From SAR116 cluster bacterium AG-321-A13 (GTDB taxonomy: Bacteria; Pseudomonadota; Alphaproteobacteria; Puniceispirillales; Marisalimonadaceae): a DNA stretch of 35,081 bases. Made by a program: the position numbers and the translations under genes. The stretch's first letter is position 1. Each line of letters begins with the position of its first letter. Positions 1-7,596 of the stretch are shown piece after piece. The stretch is taken from positions 1 through 35,081 of the forward strand of contig QBXD01000011.1 of NCBI GenBank assembly GCA_003283875.1, read 5' to 3'. Under the pieces are notes generated by a model. That model searched no databases, was not told where the DNA came from, and worked only from the letters and a program-made list of their open reading frames with translations.

Positions 1-66
1 TTCTACAATATTATAAATTTAATTTTCAATATTTATTTTCAAACCGAGATCATAAAAATTTTTTAA

Positions 67-1467
67 CTATGAATTTGGCAGTATAGGCTTAATTTCAGGA
101 AAAAAATTTTCTAACTCATATCCTACATTTAACAAAATATCTTCCCTATATTTTCTTGTAATAAATTGAACTCCCAGTGGTATATTGGAAGCAATTTTAT
201 TTGTTGAAAATGTTAAACCTGGAAGTCCTAAATATGGAGGTGCAATTTGAGGAAGCATTGAATCAAAAACTAAATCAAAAGACTCAGGTGATTCTAGGTT
301 CTTTAAGTCTGGAAAAGGTAAATCTCCAGTTACAGGACACAAAATCAAAGGGTGATTATCAAAGAAATTGTTCCACTCTCTACTTATTCTTGCCCTGTTT
401 TGAAGGGCATCCATAAAGTTTTCTAAACTTGTGTCCGGACATCTTCTGGACATTTGATCATAAATAAAATTTGCGTCAGGATCATTTTCTTTTTTTATGG
501 CTTCCCCCCCAGCTCTTCTAAATTCCCCAAGCCATAAAGCAGCTTGAAATTTAGCGGCTTCTTGAAAATCTGGAGCTTTCGGTTCTTCAATTATCCAACC
601 AAGTTCTTCAAGATGTTTTGCAACATTTTTTAATTCTTCTATTATTATTGGATCAATTTTTAACCCTTTAATTTCTGTTATTAATGCTAATTTTTTTTGT
701 GGTGCTTCAAATGAAAATGGTACAGGTGCCCACCATGGATCGTCATAATCCTCCATACTCATAGCTTTTAAACCGAGTTCAAGATCTTTGATTGATCTAG
801 CAAGTGGACCAGAAACAGCCATTATTTGTCCACCAATATGTCTGTCTGGGGTAGTATAATTTATCATAGGGACACGACCTAAACTAGGTCTCAAACCATG
901 TATACCACAAGCATAAGCAGGGTAACGAATTGACCCAGCAATATCAGTGCCGTGGCCAATAGCCCCCATTCCTGAAGCTGTGGCAGCTGCGGCTCCGCCT
1001 GAAGAACCACCTGGTGTTATATTCTTGTTATGTGGGTTAAGGGTATGTCCATGTAAACTATTTCTAGTGAACCAGTGTATACTAAATGCCGGTGTGTTTG
1101 TTTTACCTACAATAAGTGTGTCGGATTTTTTTAGATTATTAACAACAGGGCTATCTTTTTTTGCGATGAGATCTTTTTGTATCCTTAAACCATTTGTGCT
1201 TGCGTAACCTATTTGATCTGTATTTACTTTAACAGTAACAGGTACACCTGCAAGTTGTCCCAAATTTTCTTTTTTATTTAATTTTTTATCTAATGAAAGA
1301 GCTGTATTTTTAGCTTCATTGAAAGTATCTATAACTATTGCATTAATTTTGGGGTTTGTATTTTCAATATGCTTTATTGTTTCGTCACAAATTTCAACTG
1401 CGGAAATTTCTTTTTTTTTGAATAACTCTGTTATTTTAAATGCTGGTAGTTTCCAAATATCATTCAT
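67..1467 (-). CDS. Amidase, amidase-signature family
   Basis: This is a 466-residue amidase-signature (AS) hydrolase, which cleaves carboxamides to the acid and ammonia or amine in the cytoplasm. The Lys-cisSer-Ser triad can be read directly: Lys80 in GVPVTVK, Ser155 in the GGSSGG loop, and the nucleophile Ser179 in GTDIAGSIR. The length fits the family (about 450-500 residues). There is no signal peptide. The substrate cannot be told from sequence, since AS enzymes range from GatA to plant-hormone and nylon amidases. GatA itself is unlikely because no gatB or gatC is adjacent and the C-terminal half differs from GatA. The gene is divergent from moeA across a 174-bp AT-rich gap and probably has its own promoter there. 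Family assignment is firm; function is open. Confidence 0.93.
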   Translation of the reverse strand: MNDIWKLPAFKITELFKKKEISAVEICDETIKHIENTNPKINAIVIDTFNEAKNTALSLDKKLNKKENLGQLAGVPVTVKVNTDQIGYASTNGLRIQKDLIAKKDSPVVNNLKKSDTLIVGKTNTPAFSIHWFTRNSLHGHTLNPHNKNITPGGSSGGAAAATASGMGAIGHGTDIAGSIRYPAYACGIHGLRPSLGRVPMINYTTPDRHIGGQIMAVSGPLARSIKDLELGLKAMSMEDYDDPWWAPVPFSFEAPQKKLALITEIKGLKIDPIIIEELKNVAKHLEELGWIIEEPKAPDFQEAAKFQAALWLGEFRRAGGEAIKKENDPDANFIYDQMSRRCPDTSLENFMDALQNRARISREWNNFFDNHPLILCPVTGDLPFPDLKNLESPESFDLVFDSMLPQIAPPYLGLPGLTFSTNKIASNIPLGVQFITRKYREDILLNVGYELENFFPEIKPILPNS

Positions 1468-1641
1468 TATATGATACCTGTAATAATATTTTACGATTAA
1501 AAAAATAATAAATCATAAATCTATCCTAAAACAAAAGTGATAAAATGACTTTATTTTTTTTTAGTATTAGTAATAATGATCTATGGGAGATAAATTGAGT
1601 TCATCCATTATGGTGATAATGCCAAACATCTCAGAGCTTGC

Positions 1642-2871
1642 ATGGTGCATAAACTTACAAAGCTAGAAACTGCTAAAAATAAATTAATAAAATTGATTAG
1701 TTCTAAAAATTGTAAAACTAAAGTATTGGTTAATGAAGCTACTCAAAGAATAAATTATAATCTAATAAAAAGTACAATAAATCTTCCAGAAACACTTAAT
1801 TCTGCTGTTGATGGTTATGGCATATTGCACAAAAGTCTAATAAAAAACCCTAAAACTGAATTTGAAGTAGTGGGGGTAGCAAAGGCGGGTTTTCCTTTCA
1901 ATAATAAAATTAAAATCAATCAGGCTATTGAAATTTACACAGGATCTGTCTTACCCAAAGGTGTTGATACTGTGGTTATGCAGGAGAATTGTAAAAGAAA
2001 AGGTTCAAAAGTTATAATAAAAGAAGATATAAAGGTAAAACAAAATGTTAGGCCTATTGGCGAAAATCTCAAAAAAGGCGAATTAATTGTTAAAAAAGGT
2101 GAAATTTTAAATTCATCCAACATTGGTCAGTTGTCTGCATCAGGCATTAATAAAATTGAGGTATATGACAAAATTAAAATTTCAATTATATCAACAGGGA
2201 ATGAGTTGATAGACTCTAGATATAGTAAGATTATTAATGGCCAAATTTATGACTCAAATAGACCAATGCTTAAATCTTTATTTCAAACAAATAATACTGA
2301 AATTATAGATATGGGTATTGTGAAAGATAATAGATCAGATTTAGCATCTAAATATCTAGACTGTCTTTCTAAAAGTGACGTAGTTATATCTACAGGTGGT
2401 GCCTCTGAAGGTGTTGAAGATCATACCCAAAATGCATTGAGAGATATTGGAGCTGAAAGTTTAGTTTGGCAATTAGCTATGAAACCAGGCAAACCAATGG
2501 GTATTGGGATGATTAAAAAAAAACTAATATTTTGTCTTCCTGGAAATCCAGTTGCTGCATTTGTATGCTCTAAATTATTAATCAATCCTATCATAAATAA
2601 ACTAGCTGGTGGAATTAAATTAAATCCAGTTTTTTTCAAATTACCGTCGGGATTTGAACATAAAAAAAAGATAGGTAGGACAGAATTTTTAAGAGCTAAA
2701 ATAAATAATAGTTCATCTAAATCAGAAATAATTTTACATGGCAGAAAAGGAGCAGGTGTTATTTCATCACTTATTGGAGCGGATGGTTTAGTTGAAATAC
2801 CTTATGACATTATTGAAGTTAAAAAAGGCGAATTATTAAAATTTTATCCATTTGATCACAGAAGTATCTAA
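1642..2871 (+). CDS. moeA: Molybdopterin molybdenumtransferase MoeA
   Basis: MoeA inserts molybdate or tungstate into adenylylated molybdopterin to form the metal cofactor. The 409-residue protein matches the family length of about 400. Visible landmarks are LNSAVDGYG (residues 52-60; Asp57 corresponds to the catalytic Asp of the usual DNSAMDGYA motif), STGNEL (184-189), YDSNRPML (203-210), the STGGASEG loop with Asp260, AMKPGKP (279-285) and LPGNPVAAF (299-307). It points toward mobAB, with the two stop codons about 19 bp apart. The start is uncertain. The ATG at 1642 has only a weak AGAG upstream, and the frame stays open back to a TAA at 1591 without ATG, GTG or TTG, so the N-terminus may be longer. 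Cofactor genes on both sides support the call. Confidence 0.94.
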   Translation: MVHKLTKLETAKNKLIKLISSKNCKTKVLVNEATQRINYNLIKSTINLPETLNSAVDGYGILHKSLIKNPKTEFEVVGVAKAGFPFNNKIKINQAIEIYTGSVLPKGVDTVVMQENCKRKGSKVIIKEDIKVKQNVRPIGENLKKGELIVKKGEILNSSNIGQLSASGINKIEVYDKIKISIISTGNELIDSRYSKIINGQIYDSNRPMLKSLFQTNNTEIIDMGIVKDNRSDLASKYLDCLSKSDVVISTGGASEGVEDHTQNALRDIGAESLVWQLAMKPGKPMGIGMIKKKLIFCLPGNPVAAFVCSKLLINPIINKLAGGIKLNPVFFKLPSGFEHKKKIGRTEFLRAKINNSSSKSEIILHGRKGAGVISSLIGADGLVEIPYDIIEVKKGELLKFYPFDHRSI

Positions 2872-2890
2872 ATCAAATGATTTAAAAAAA

Positions 2891-4033
2891 TTATTGTAAA
2901 GAATATTTATGAATTAAGAAATTTGTTATTGAGTTTATATTATTTAAATCAAGTGACGGTATTGTAGTGACTTTTTCATCGTCGGAAGCTATAGCAAATA
3001 TATTTTTATCATTCTTAAAAAGGAATGGTTTTTTAATAATAGATCTATGAACTTCAAGCTTGGGAATGTGTTCATTTTTATAGCCCTCTACAACTATAAT
3101 GTCACATTTATTAATAGGTTCTTTAGAAAACATTTCCAACATTTTGAACAAGCTTTTTTCTTCATTTTGATCATTTTCTTGAATTAGGGCAAATCTCTCT
3201 TTGGATGAAATAATTACAGGTTTTGCTCCAGCTTTTCTTAAATTGTAAGAGTCTTTTCCTGGTTTATCTATATCAAACTTGTGATGAGCATGTTTTAGAG
3301 TACCCACATTAATACCAATTTTAGTAAAATTTCTAATCAGTTTTGTTGATAAAGTTGTTTTGCCTGATCCAGACCAACCTGCCAGCCCAAACAAAGGTGG
3401 TAATTTGCCTAGGATTTGTTGTGCAAGTATAAGATCTGGAGGTGCATTTAAATTAGTAAAAGGATCAAAGTCTGAATTTTGTATGTTATCAAAGTCAACA
3501 TAAGCAATCTTAAGTTGAGCTGTGAAAATATCTATTTTTCTAATACCTTCATTTAGAGCAATTTGTAATTTGTTATTGATATCTGATTTCCATAAAGCAA
3601 TTACTGGATGATTAAACCCTCTTGATTTTGCAACCACCAAATCAACTTCTGGAGTTTTATTTTTTGCTTCGACCATAGATTGGACTAGGTTCTTAGGAAG
3701 AAATGGGGTGTCGCATGGTAAAGTCAAAACCCAATCTTGATTTATCTCCTTTGCCCAATTTAATGATGCTAAAATTCCAGCTAGGGGCCCCAAATGACCT
3801 TTGATAGGATCCTTAATTATCTTGTAACCAAACTTTTGAAAGTCATCAAAATTCGTATTTATATTTAATGCAATAGGTGCAACTTTGCCTGATACTTTTT
3901 CTAAAACATAAGATAAAAGCGGTCTATCCAAAAGGCGGATCAAAGCTTTTTCTTTACCACCCATTCGTCTACCTTTGCCTCCTGCTAAAATGACACACGG
4001 TATTATTTCGTTTAATGTTTCCAAATTATTCAA
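2891..4033 (-). CDS. mobAB: MobA-MobB fusion: molybdenum cofactor guanylyltransferase plus GTP-binding adaptor
   Basis: Two proteins are fused in one 380-residue chain. Residues 10-210 are MobA, which joins GMP to Mo- or W-molybdopterin to make the MGD dinucleotide. It shows the nucleotidyltransferase loop ILAGGKGRRMGG (15-26), PCDTP (106-110) and PFTNLN (191-196). From about residue 212 comes MobB, a P-loop GTPase thought to aid MobA, with Walker A GWSGSGKTT (219-227) and the EVHR motif at 327-330. Such fusions are known in other bacteria. The gene lies 3 bp after fdhD and 12 bp more from the HTH gene, so the three form one operon. Having MobA implies that the cell makes bis-MGD enzymes such as formate dehydrogenase. 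Confidence 0.95.
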   Translation of the reverse strand: MNNLETLNEIIPCVILAGGKGRRMGGKEKALIRLLDRPLLSYVLEKVSGKVAPIALNINTNFDDFQKFGYKIIKDPIKGHLGPLAGILASLNWAKEINQDWVLTLPCDTPFLPKNLVQSMVEAKNKTPEVDLVVAKSRGFNHPVIALWKSDINNKLQIALNEGIRKIDIFTAQLKIAYVDFDNIQNSDFDPFTNLNAPPDLILAQQILGKLPPLFGLAGWSGSGKTTLSTKLIRNFTKIGINVGTLKHAHHKFDIDKPGKDSYNLRKAGAKPVIISSKERFALIQENDQNEEKSLFKMLEMFSKEPINKCDIIVVEGYKNEHIPKLEVHRSIIKKPFLFKNDKNIFAIASDDEKVTTIPSLDLNNINSITNFLIHKYSLQ

Positions 4034-4036
4034 CCT

Positions 4037-4915
4037 TTAGTTGATTAAAGACCTTTGTGCAGACATTACATCTTCATTTGCAACTGCCTTGATGTCAGTA
4101 TCAAAAATCACTCTATTTACTCCATTTGCAATTATCATCCTTTTACCTTTGGCTCTTCCAATTAATGTAAGGCCAGCTTCTCTAGCTAGTTTAACACCTG
4201 ATTCGGTAAAACCTGACCTTGATATCAATATTGGGATTCCCATTTGGACTGTTTTTATAACCATTTCTGAAGTAAGTCTTCCAGTAGTATAAAAAATTTT
4301 ATCATTTGCATTTTCTTTATTTAAAAACATCCAACCAGCAATCTTATCTACTGCATTATGTCTTCCAACGTCTTCAACATAAATTAGTGGTGAATCTTTT
4401 TGGCATAATACGCAACCGTGAAGGGCTCCTGCTTTTAAATACAAGCTGGGTTTTGTATTGACTTTTTTTGAAATCGTATAAATCCAAGAAGTTTTTATCT
4501 TTGATTTTTTATCAAGATTAACTGATGAAAATTCATTTATTATATCTCCATAAACTGTACCCACTGCACAGCCACTAGTTCTGATTTTCTTTTCCATTTT
4601 TTTTTCATAGTTTGTTTTTCGTTCAGTTCTTACGATCACAACTTGGAGGTCTTCGTCATAATCAATTCCTGAAATGACATCATCTCTCTTAAGCATATTT
4701 TGGTTAAGCAGATAGCCAACTGCTAACAAGTCAGGCATATCACCTAATGTCATGGCTGTGACAATTTCTTGTTTGTTAAGATAAATTGTTAATGGAATTT
4801 CTTTAACTACAGGTAGTTTAATATTTTCACCAAATTCATTTAAACACTCGATTGATTCAGTTAGATTATCATTTTCTAAGTTAGGTGAAATATAAAACTC
4901 TTTATTGTTTTCCAT
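4037..4915 (-). CDS. fdhD: Formate dehydrogenase accessory sulfurtransferase FdhD
   Basis: FdhD moves sulfur from a cysteine desulfurase to the Mo/W-bis-MGD cofactor of formate dehydrogenase; without it the enzyme is inactive. The 292-residue protein contains the family blocks GCAVGTVYGD (115-124), YVEDVGRHNAVDKIAG (179-194), TTGRLTSEMV (210-219) and EAGLTLIGRAKGKRM (246-260). In E. coli the active loop carries a Cys-x-x-Cys pair. Here only Cys116 is kept, as CAVG, and a separate Cys-x-x-Cys occurs later at 168-171 (HGCVLC). Cys116 sits where the essential cysteine is expected, so activity is likely. The gene lies between the ModE-like regulator and mobAB in one operon. No formate dehydrogenase gene is in the window. 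Confidence 0.93.
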   Translation of the reverse strand: MENNKEFYISPNLENDNLTESIECLNEFGENIKLPVVKEIPLTIYLNKQEIVTAMTLGDMPDLLAVGYLLNQNMLKRDDVISGIDYDEDLQVVIVRTERKTNYEKKMEKKIRTSGCAVGTVYGDIINEFSSVNLDKKSKIKTSWIYTISKKVNTKPSLYLKAGALHGCVLCQKDSPLIYVEDVGRHNAVDKIAGWMFLNKENANDKIFYTTGRLTSEMVIKTVQMGIPILISRSGFTESGVKLAREAGLTLIGRAKGKRMIIANGVNRVIFDTDIKAVANEDVMSAQRSLIN

Positions 4916-4926
4916 AGTCTTACCTT

Positions 4927-5319
4927 TTATTTAAGAGTTTGTTTTGATGCTACCCAATTAATGAATTCTTGAGATTCATTTGATAAATGATTGCATAAAT
5001 TTAAGTATTTTATTAAAAGCTCTTCTCCAAAAGAAGTAATATGTGTACCTTTATTTCCTCCTTTTTTTTCTAAAACAGGTATTGAGAATGCTTCTTCTAT
5101 AGTTTTAAGAAGCATAGTTGCTCTTCTTGTGCTCATACCCATTTCTTTGGCAGCTGATCTAATAGAACCTTTATTAGCAACTAAGTTAAACAGCTCCATT
5201 TTCCCAGCACCAATCATATGACTATTAATATAAACTTTGATCCTAACACCATTTTTATTTTCATTTACTAGTCTAGGTGGTAAGGAAGAATTTTTTAAAT
5301 TTATAGATCTATTTTTCAT
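4927..5319 (-). CDS. ModE N-terminal-type HTH regulator, stand-alone
   Basis: This 130-residue protein matches the LysR-like winged-helix DNA-binding domain of ModE: KMELFNLVANKGSIRSAAKEM, cut here, begins at residue 41, then MSTRRATMLLKTIEEAF, then a wing segment containing GGNKGTHIT. ModE normally adds C-terminal MOP domains that bind molybdate. Those are absent here, so the oxyanion must be sensed another way, or the protein acts with a partner such as the divergently encoded HTH plus PBP protein. It is the first gene of the operon with fdhD (11 bp) and mobAB. A TATAAT box ends 6 bp before the ATG, which suggests a leaderless message. Stand-alone ModE-domain proteins are known in many bacteria, often near Mo/W genes. 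The role in Mo/W control is inferred from family and location. Confidence 0.85.
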   Translation of the reverse strand: MKNRSINLKNSSLPPRLVNENKNGVRIKVYINSHMIGAGKMELFNLVANKGSIRSAAKEMGMSTRRATMLLKTIEEAFSIPVLEKKGGNKGTHITSFGEELLIKYLNLCNHLSNESQEFINWVASKQTLK

Positions 5320-5325
5320 TAACTA

Positions 5326-5340
5326 ATTATATAGTATAAT
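5326..5340. promoter_or_regulatory. Divergent overlapping -10 boxes (ATTATA-TAG-TATAAT)
   Basis: A perfect 6-bp inverted repeat with a 3-bp spacer gives a consensus TATAAT on each strand. The plus-strand box (5335-5340) is placed for the HTH plus PBP regulator at 5379. The minus-strand box (5331-5326) ends 6 bp before the ATG of the ModE-like gene at 5319, so transcription would start at or next to that ATG. Neither strand has a clear -35 box. The symmetry could equally be part of an operator. Confidence 0.5.
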
Positions 5341-5378
5341 GTTAAAATACACTAAATATTTATTATGGAAATGAGCTT

Positions 5379-6248
5379 ATGTCTGAATACTTCACAACTG
5401 ATGAGTTAGCAGAGTTTCTTAGAATTAAACCAAGAAAAGTTTACGATTTAGTCTCTACGGATAAAGTACCTTATTCTAAAGTTATGGGTAAATTATTGTT
5501 TTCTAAATCAGAAATATCAAATTGGATTTCTGGTGGAAAAAACAATATGTCTAATCCAAAAAATCCACCAAATATATTATTAGGAAGTCATGATCCTCTT
5601 TTAGAATTAGCAGTCAAGCAGTCAAAATCAGGAATTGCAATGTCATTTGATGGAAGTATAGAAGGTTTAGAAAGATTTAAATTAAATCATGGTATAGCGT
5701 CTGGGCTTCATATTTATGATAGTGATTTGGAAACTTGGAATGTACCAATAGTAAAAAAATGTCTAGAAAAACAAGATTTTGTTTTAATGGAATGGGCCAA
5801 AAGGGATAGAGGTTTAATCTATAAACCGAAAGAAAAAAGCAAAAAAAATTCTATTTATGAATTCTTAGGTCAGAGACTTGTTACCAGGCAAAGTGGATCT
5901 GGGTCTGACAATTATTTCAAATATATTTGTAAAAGAGAAAATATTAATTCCTCTGATTTTATTGGCACTGAAGTCACCTACTCTGAAAATGACGCTGTTT
6001 CACTTATTTTATCAGATAATGCAGATGTAACTCTTGGTCTTGCATCTGAGGCTAAAAAGCATCAGCTGGGATTTCTTCATATTGCCACAGAAAGATTTGA
6101 TATTGTTGTAAATAGAATTTCTTGGTTTGAAAAACCTTTTCAAAGACTTTTAACTTTTTCTAGATCTGACGATTTTTTAAATACTGCTTCAAATTTTTTT
6201 GGTTATAATATTAATGATTTAGGAACAGTACATTTCAATAATAAATAG
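5379..6248 (+). CDS. Helix-turn-helix regulator with periplasmic-binding-like ligand domain
   Basis: The protein has 289 residues. Residues 1-52 are an excisionase/MerR-type HTH (HTH_17: FTTDELAEFLRIKPRKVYDL, then VMGKLLFSKSEISNWI). Residues from about 66 to 285 resemble the PBP-like domain found in bacterial regulators and molybdate-type binding proteins (LLGSHDPLLELAVKQS, then GIASGLHIYD, then DNADVTLGLASEAKK). There is no signal peptide or membrane segment, so it works in the cytoplasm. Proteins with this layout are often found beside Mo/W transport or formate dehydrogenase genes. Here it is divergent from the ModE-like/fdhD/mobAB operon, which makes it a candidate molybdate or tungstate sensor. 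Domain call is good; the ligand is inferred. Confidence 0.85.
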   Translation: MSEYFTTDELAEFLRIKPRKVYDLVSTDKVPYSKVMGKLLFSKSEISNWISGGKNNMSNPKNPPNILLGSHDPLLELAVKQSKSGIAMSFDGSIEGLERFKLNHGIASGLHIYDSDLETWNVPIVKKCLEKQDFVLMEWAKRDRGLIYKPKEKSKKNSIYEFLGQRLVTRQSGSGSDNYFKYICKRENINSSDFIGTEVTYSENDAVSLILSDNADVTLGLASEAKKHQLGFLHIATERFDIVVNRISWFEKPFQRLLTFSRSDDFLNTASNFFGYNINDLGTVHFNNK

Positions 6249-6256
6249 GCAAAAAA

Positions 6257-6361
6257 ATGTTTAAAGAAATTGGTAAGGGGTTGTTAGGTGTTGCAATAAT
6301 ACTTACTCTATTTTTTTTCTTTTTAGGGACTAAAACATTTATTTTTACTTCTTTAGTTTAA
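6257..6361 (+). CDS. Possible 34-residue single-span membrane protein
   Basis: A short ATG-to-TAA frame sits between the HTH/PBP regulator (stop 8 bp upstream) and the enolase-family gene (start 8 bp downstream). It encodes MFKEIGKGLLGVAIILTLFF followed by a further hydrophobic and polar stretch. This has the shape of a small inner-membrane protein: a positively charged N-terminus and one span at about residues 9-24. An AGG lies 7 bp before the ATG. It fills the gap between two genes neatly and in the same direction, which supports reality, but a 105-bp frame in AT-rich DNA can arise by chance. I do not recognise a family. Confidence 0.4.
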   Translation: MFKEIGKGLLGVAIILTLFFFFLGTKTFIFTSLV

Positions 6362-6369
6362 GGTGTTAA

Positions 6370-7596
6370 ATGAAAATTACCGGAATAGAAACAATACAAA
6401 ATACTGAATATTCTAATCTTGTTTGGATTAAACTTTATACTGATGAGGGTTTGACAGGCTTGGGGGAAACATTTAGGAACCCTCAAGCTATAATATCTTA
6501 TTTGCACGAAACATGTGCGCCCTATCTAATTGGCAGGGACCCCCTTAGAATAAATGAACATTCAGATAACCTAATTAACTGGACAGCTAATAGATATATA
6601 GGATACCCAACAAGATCAGTTGAATATAGAGGAAATTCTGCGGTTGATATAGCACTTTGGGATTTAAAGTCTAAAGCTAGTAATTTGAGTTTAGTAGACA
6701 TGTTAGGAGGTCTAAGTCGAGATTATATACCAATATATAATACATGTGCTGATGATGGGTATAACTGGAATGCAAATTTGCGTTCTCGGTCAGTAGGATC
6801 AACTAATGTAAAAAAAGAAAAAAATAATTACGACGATTTAGAAATGCAAGCTAAAAACCCAGGAGAATTAGCACAGAGTCTGTTGGATGAGGGTGTTTCA
6901 GCAATGAAAATTTGGCCTTTTGATGAATTTGCATTTCCAACGAAAGGTCAAATGATATCCACGGAAAATTTAAAGGAAGGTATAAATCGAATTGAAAAAA
7001 TACGTAAAGCTGTTGGAAATAAGATTGATATAATGCTTGAATATCATTCATTATGGCAATTAGCGCCAGCTTTAAAAATAGCCCGTCAAGTAGATGAATT
7101 TGATATTTTTTGGCACGAAGACCCTATAAATATGGCTCACTTAAAAGATCTTGCTGAGTTTAGAAAAAACATCATAGCTCCTGTTGCAGGTAGTGAAGCC
7201 TTAGGTACAGCTATATGGTATCGTGATGCTTTAGCTTTAGACGCTATAGATTATATGCACTATGATTTAGGTTGGATTGGAGGTATTTCAGAAGCTATTA
7301 AAATATCAGGTATAGCTCATGCCAATAACAGAATGATGTGTCCCCATGATTGTACTGGGCCGATTGTCTGGATTGCAAATCTTCATATAAGCCTTGCATT
7401 TTCAAGCTCAATGATTCTAGAAAGTGTAAGGTCCTATTATAATGGCTTTTATAAAAAGTTAGTAAATAACCTTCCTAAGATTGAAAAAGGGTTTGCATTG
7501 CCTATGGATGGAATTGGCTTAGGTACAGAATTGCAGGACTCCCTTTTAAAATCACCAAATACGATTATCAGAAAAACCTCAAAAAATGATTTATGA
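6370..7596 (+). CDS. Enolase-superfamily sugar-acid dehydratase (mandelate racemase/muconate lactonizing type)
   Basis: The 408-residue protein has the superfamily N-terminal cap (MKITGIETI, then GLTGLGET) and a barrel with acidic metal ligands. Candidate ligands are Glu224 (in LEYH), Glu250 (WHEDP) and Glu276 (AGSEALG), with His226 and His326 (CPHDCTGP). The spacings (2, 26, 26 and 50 residues) equal those I recall for E. coli galactonate dehydratase (Asp183/His185, Glu209, Glu235, His285), with Glu in place of the first Asp. That favours dehydration of an acid sugar to a 2-keto-3-deoxy acid. Lys180 in AMKIWPF takes the place of the usual K-x-K. It overlaps galM by 4 bp. A gluconate- or idonate-related substrate is inferred from the idn genes nearby. 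Confidence 0.82.
   Translation: MKITGIETIQNTEYSNLVWIKLYTDEGLTGLGETFRNPQAIISYLHETCAPYLIGRDPLRINEHSDNLINWTANRYIGYPTRSVEYRGNSAVDIALWDLKSKASNLSLVDMLGGLSRDYIPIYNTCADDGYNWNANLRSRSVGSTNVKKEKNNYDDLEMQAKNPGELAQSLLDEGVSAMKIWPFDEFAFPTKGQMISTENLKEGINRIEKIRKAVGNKIDIMLEYHSLWQLAPALKIARQVDEFDIFWHEDPINMAHLKDLAEFRKNIIAPVAGSEALGTAIWYRDALALDAIDYMHYDLGWIGGISEAIKISGIAHANNRMMCPHDCTGPIVWIANLHISLAFSSSMILESVRSYYNGFYKKLVNNLPKIEKGFALPMDGIGLGTELQDSLLKSPNTIIRKTSKNDL

Noticed and set aside
2869-2884. Inverted repeat TAAATCA-AA-TGATTTA between moeA and mobAB stops
   Set aside because: The usable stem is only about 6 AT-rich pairs and no T run follows on either strand in the right place, so a terminator call is not supported.
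4041-4292. Open frame of 83 codons on the plus strand inside fdhD
   Set aside because: It is the antisense shadow of a clear fdhD. Other frames of this type (for example 947-1207, 14598-15038, 16917-17231, 26753-27181) were dropped for the same reason.
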